Assembly (NCBI RefSeq): GCF_003703395.1 | Contig: NZ_RDQN01000002.1 | Coordinates: 248,001-312,000, forward strand | Direction of reading: 5' to 3' | Length of the DNA: 64,000 bases | Source of the DNA: Pseudoxanthomonas spadix | GTDB taxonomy: Bacteria > Pseudomonadota > Gammaproteobacteria > Xanthomonadales > Xanthomonadaceae | In this document: piece by piece, positions 60,797 through 64,000 of the stretch | Layout of the letters: each line of letters opens with the position of its first letter | How positions within the stretch are numbered: position 1 is the stretch's first letter | Program-made: the position numbers and the translations under genes | Notes under the pieces: generated by a model | Databases searched by the model: none | Seen by the model: the letters and a program-made list of their open reading frames with translations, nothing else | What the model was told of the DNA's origin: nothing

Positions 60797-62482
60797 TCAG
60801 CGGCTCTTGACCTTGCGGTCCCCCAGCAGGGCGCTGATGACGATGCTGGCGCCCAGGATGGCGCCGATGAACAACAGGATCATGGCCACGGTGGGATAGC
60901 CGAACAGGGTGCTGGCGGTGGGCACGCGCATCATCAGGGCCGAAGCCAGGATCAGGGCGGCGGTGACCACGCCGGCGGCGCCGCGGTTGGCGATCTTCTG
61001 CAGGCTTTCCATCAGGTGGGATTCCTCCAGCCCGGAAACGCGGATCTGCAGCTTGTTCTCGGAGAGCAGGCTGAGGATGTCGGACAGCTTGCGCGGGCCT
61101 TCGCGGGCCAGCGACTGCAGGTCCATCAGCTCGCTGGCCATGTTGGGCGAGGACAGCGACTGGCGCAGGCGCGCGCGCATCACGTGTTGCAGGTGGCCTT
61201 CGACCACGGCCTTGGCATCGAGCTCGGGCGAGAGCGCGCGGCAGACGGTATCCAGGTTCAGCAGGGCCTTGCCCAGCAGTGACAGCTCCGGCGGCGTGCG
61301 CAGGCCGCAGGCCATCGCGGTGCGGACCAGCTCCAGCACCACCAGGCCCTCGGAGGTGGTGCCGCTGTGCGCCGAATAGCGGCTGATCAGCTGGCCGGTC
61401 TCGCGGCTGAAGCGCTCGCCGTCGAACTCCTCCAGCTGCGTGCCCAGCGCCAGCATCTCGCGGGCCACCGCCTCGCCGCGCCCATCCACGGCCGCAAACA
61501 GCAGCCTGAGCAGGCATTCGCGCTGGCCCGGCGGCACATTGGCCACCATCCCCAGGTCGAAGATCGCCAGCCGGTTGTCGGCGGTCACCCGCAGGTTGCC
61601 CGGATGCGGATCGGCGTGGATCTCGCCAAAGATGAAGATCTGATCCAGGTAGCCGCGCAGCAGCGCCGAAGCCATCGGCAGCATGGGCTGCTCGATCCGG
61701 CGCACCGCCGGCACCTGGTCCACGCGCACCCCTTCGATCAGCTCCATGGTCAGCACCCGGCGACGGGTCAGGTCCCACACCGGGCGCGGCACCACCAGCT
61801 CGGGGTAGGCCTCCAGGTGCAAGGCGAAGCGTTCCAGGTTTTCGGCCTCGGCCACGTAGTCCAGCTCGGCCATCAGGGTGCGGGTGAACTCGTCCAGCCA
61901 GTCGCTGAAGCGCAGGGTGCGCCCGACCTTGGTCAGCCGGTCGGCGGCCCCGGCGATCGAGCGCAGCATGGCCAGGTCCGAGAGCAGCCGCTGGGCCACC
62001 CCGGGCTTCTGCACCTTGACCGCCACCGGCGTGCCATCGCGCAGCACCGCGCGGTGCACCTGGGCCAGCGATGCGGTTCCCAGCGGCTCGGGGTCGAAGG
62101 TCTGGAAGACCTTGCTCAGGCGCACGCCCAGGTCGGCTTCCAGCGCCTGGCGGATCTGTTCCACCGGCACCGGCGAGACTTCTTCCTGCATCCGCTCCAG
62201 CGCGGTGGCGTAGCTGGGCGGGACGATGTCCGGGCGGGTGGACAGCATCTGGCCGAGCTTGATGAAGGTCGGCCCCAATGCTTCCAGGTCACGGCTGAAT
62301 TGGGCCGGGGTGCCGTCCTCGACGGTCGCCTCCTCGCGCAGCGCGTCCTGCCCCAGGCCGGAGAACACCCCCGAGTTCCGGTAACGAAACAGGAACTTCA
62401 TGATCTGCTTGCGCCGCTCCATCGTCCCCTCGCTGCGCGCCGGCGCAGGGTCTGGGGTGGCGGCCAGGCCGTCTTGGGTCAT
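60797..62482 (-). CDS. ubiB: ABC1/AarF (UbiB-type) atypical kinase
   Basis: A 561-residue protein of the ABC1/ADCK family: the KxGQ motif in 'GPTFIKLGQMLSTRPD', ATP-site Ala/Lys region 'GTASLAQVHRAVL...VAVKVQKPG', ExD in 'EIHADPHPGNLRV', and DLG (for DFG) in 'AIFDLGMVANVP'. Two membrane helices close the protein. UbiB proteins support ubiquinone synthesis or distribution; the symbol is tentative because bacteria carry several paralogues. The start may instead be ATG 62422, which has a better ribosome site (GAGGGG). It lies beside a YbbP-like permease gene. Confidence 0.82.
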   Translation of the reverse strand: MTQDGLAATPDPAPARSEGTMERRKQIMKFLFRYRNSGVFSGLGQDALREEATVEDGTPAQFSRDLEALGPTFIKLGQMLSTRPDIVPPSYATALERMQEEVSPVPVEQIRQALEADLGVRLSKVFQTFDPEPLGTASLAQVHRAVLRDGTPVAVKVQKPGVAQRLLSDLAMLRSIAGAADRLTKVGRTLRFSDWLDEFTRTLMAELDYVAEAENLERFALHLEAYPELVVPRPVWDLTRRRVLTMELIEGVRVDQVPAVRRIEQPMLPMASALLRGYLDQIFIFGEIHADPHPGNLRVTADNRLAIFDLGMVANVPPGQRECLLRLLFAAVDGRGEAVAREMLALGTQLEEFDGERFSRETGQLISRYSAHSGTTSEGLVVLELVRTAMACGLRTPPELSLLGKALLNLDTVCRALSPELDAKAVVEGHLQHVMRARLRQSLSSPNMASELMDLQSLAREGPRKLSDILSLLSENKLQIRVSGLEESHLMESLQKIANRGAAGVVTAALILASALMMRVPTASTLFGYPTVAMILLFIGAILGASIVISALLGDRKVKSR

Positions 62483-62570
62483 GGGTGCGGGTCCGGATGA
62501 GTGGGTGCGCGGATTGTGTGAACGCTGGGATCACAGGCCGGTGAAGCCTGCATCGCGCTGGCCCGCCGCT

Positions 62571-64000
62571 TCAGCCCTGCAGTTCGCGCAGGGTCACCGA
62601 GGGCGGTGCATCCAGCACCTTGCGGGTGGCGAACAGGCCGGCCACCAGTGCCGCCAGCACGCCGGCCGCGCCGCCGACCGCCGCCAGGGTCCAGTTCGGT
62701 TCCCATGGCAGGTCGAACACCCTGACCGCGACCACCCCGGACAGGATCGAGGCGGCAATGGCCGCCACCAGGCCCGAGAGCAGGCCGATCGCGGCAAACT
62801 CGGAGGCCTGGGCCATGCGCAGCTGGCGCCGGCTGCCGCCGAGCACGCGCATCACCCCGCCTTCCAGCAGGCGCTCGTCCTGGCTGGCACTGACCGCGGC
62901 CATCAGCACCAGCAGGCCGGCGGCCAGCGAAAACCAGAACACCACCTGCACCACCGTGCTGACCTGGTCGGCGGTGCTGCGCACCTGCTTGAGCACCTGG
63001 TCGATGTCGATCACCGTCAGGTTCGGAAAGGCCTGCACCAGCTGCGCGGTGAAGCGCGGATGGTCGGCCGGCACGTGGACGGCGGTGATGTGGCTGGCCG
63101 GGTAGTCCTTGAGCACGCCGGGCGAGACCAGCACGAAGAAGTTGGGCTTGAAGCTCTCCCAATCCACCTTGCGCAGGCTGGTGATCCTGCCGCTCAGCGT
63201 TTGCCCGGCGATGTCGAAGGCGACGATGTCGCCCAGCTTCCAGCCCAGCCGTTCGGCGAAGCCTTCTTCCACCGACAGTTCCGGGCTGGGCGTAGGCCCC
63301 GCGCCCCAGAACCTGCCGGCGGTGACCTGGTTGTCTTCGCGCCGGGTGCTGGTGGTGGAGAGGTTGAACTCGCGTTCGGCGAAGCGGCGGGCTTCGGCGT
63401 CGGTGTAGTCGGCGCCGCTGACCGGCTTGCCGTTGAGGCTGAGCAGGCGGCCCCGCACCATCGGGAACAGGACCGGTGCGTCCAGCCCTTGTCCGGCGAT
63501 GAACCGGGTCACCGGCTGCACCTGATCGTCCTGCACGTTGATGATGAAGCGGTTGGGCGCATCGGCCTGCAGCGACAGCTGCCAGCGATCCAGCAGGTCG
63601 GTGCGCACGAAGGTCAGCAGCAGCAGCGCCATCAGCCCCAGGCCCAGCGCCGAGACCTGCGCCACGCTGGTGCCGGCGCGGCGACTGACATTGGCCAACC
63701 CGTAACGCAGCGCCCCGCGCAGGCGCGAGCGCAGCCTGCGCACGGCCAGGATCAGCAGCCAGGCAAGGCCGGCCAGCACCAGCAGCGTGGCCGCGATGCC
63801 GCCGAGCATGGCAAAGCCCAGCGCCGGCGAACCGGCCTTCCACCACAACAGCGCGGCCAGGCCGGCAAAGCCGGTCACCGCGACCAGCACGGCGCTGGGT
63901 TCGGTCGGCTCCAGGTCGCGGCGCAGCACGCGCAGCGCCGGCACCCGGCGCAGGGCCAGCACCGGCGGCGCACCGAAGGCCAGCAGCACGATCAGGCCCA
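62571..64000 (-). CDS. YbbP-like ABC transporter permease, 5' truncated by the window
   Basis: The frame is open to the window edge, leaving about 475 C-terminal residues. It shows FtsX-type membrane blocks at both ends ('VLVAVTGFAGLAALLWW', 'GLLVLMAAVSASQDERLLEG', 'GVMRVLGGSRRQLRMAQASE') around a periplasmic MacB-like domain. The stretch 'LRGALRYGLANVSRRAGTSV' followed by 'VSALGLGLMALLLLTFVRTD' is typical of YbbP. YbbA-YbbP transporters are paired with an ATPase, probably encoded beyond the edge. The substrate is unknown; lipids or fatty-acid-like molecules have been suggested for the family. Confidence 0.9.
   Translation of the reverse strand, partial: GLIVLLAFGAPPVLALRRVPALRVLRRDLEPTEPSAVLVAVTGFAGLAALLWWKAGSPALGFAMLGGIAATLLVLAGLAWLLILAVRRLRSRLRGALRYGLANVSRRAGTSVAQVSALGLGLMALLLLTFVRTDLLDRWQLSLQADAPNRFIINVQDDQVQPVTRFIAGQGLDAPVLFPMVRGRLLSLNGKPVSGADYTDAEARRFAEREFNLSTTSTRREDNQVTAGRFWGAGPTPSPELSVEEGFAERLGWKLGDIVAFDIAGQTLSGRITSLRKVDWESFKPNFFVLVSPGVLKDYPASHITAVHVPADHPRFTAQLVQAFPNLTVIDIDQVLKQVRSTADQVSTVVQVVFWFSLAAGLLVLMAAVSASQDERLLEGGVMRVLGGSRRQLRMAQASEFAAIGLLSGLVAAIAASILSGVVAVRVFDLPWEPNWTLAAVGGAAGVLAALVAGLFATRKVLDAPPSVTLRELQG

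Noticed and set aside
60523-60810. Plus-strand frame of 95 codons between the antitoxin gene and ubiB
   Set aside because: It begins inside the antitoxin gene, has no ribosome site, and I recognise nothing in it. The end ('RIYVGFARWLL') might be a decayed gene tail, but that is not supportable.

Overview
The window is G+C-rich, densely coded DNA from a gammaproteobacterium, most likely a member of the Xanthomonadaceae (Pseudoxanthomonas/Stenotrophomonas type). This rests on a pyruvate dehydrogenase E3 that carries its own lipoyl domains, the otsB-GH15-otsA order, the atpIBEFHAGDC operon with glmU nearby, FtsX-type permeases next to a sigma-54 response regulator, and many short palindromic repeats between genes. 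No rRNA, tRNA or CRISPR array was seen.

Layout. 1-10.6 kb: an ABC export system (adaptor, ATPase, four FtsX-type permeases forming two related pairs), a small secreted protein, and an NtrC/NtrY-like two-component system. 10.6-20.2 kb: glmU, a GtrA-family gene and the full F1Fo ATP synthase operon on the minus strand, interrupted at four junctions by GGGCGGGTC-type palindromes. 20.2-31.7 kb: an outer-membrane barrel, lpdA (two lipoyl domains) and aceF, the trehalose genes otsB/GH15/otsA, an OmpW-like protein and small genes. 31.8-36.3 kb: YajQ, then an aryl-type aldehyde dehydrogenase, a zinc alcohol dehydrogenase and a GAF/Fis-type regulator, with a 35-bp palindrome upstream. 36.6-45.2 kb: a lower-G+C catabolic island of porin, Rieske ferredoxin, a complete branched-chain-type (Liv) ABC importer and a two-subunit ring-hydroxylating oxygenase. 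It is bracketed by an in-place porin gene and by a decayed copy of that porin's 3' end. 45.7-53.9 kb: a benzoate cluster (benABCD), a salicylate 1-hydroxylase-like gene, a gutted benK-like transporter and benE, divergent from a BenM/CatM-type LysR gene with an ATAC-N7-GTAT site between them. 53.9-57.9 kb: DUF1415, an SDR, and an overlapping HAD-rsuA-rsmC operon. 58-60.5 kb: an IS3-family remnant and a lower-G+C locus in which the start of a ParE-like toxin is fused in frame to the C-terminal part of an Rhs protein, between a ParD-like antitoxin and a 57-residue membrane protein. 60.8-64 kb: an ABC1/UbiB-type kinase and a truncated YbbP-like permease.

How the genes work together (inference). 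The aryl alcohol and aldehyde dehydrogenases could turn benzyl alcohol into benzoate; BenABCD turns benzoate into catechol; the NahG-like enzyme would turn salicylate into catechol; the island adds import and hydroxylation of another aromatic acid, with anthranilate or salicylate the best guesses. No catechol ring-cleavage genes lie in the window. The island's oxygenase has a ferredoxin but no dedicated reductase. The strongest candidates for something undescribed are the ParE-Rhs chimera with its overlapping small membrane gene, and the porin-bracketed Rieske/Liv island.
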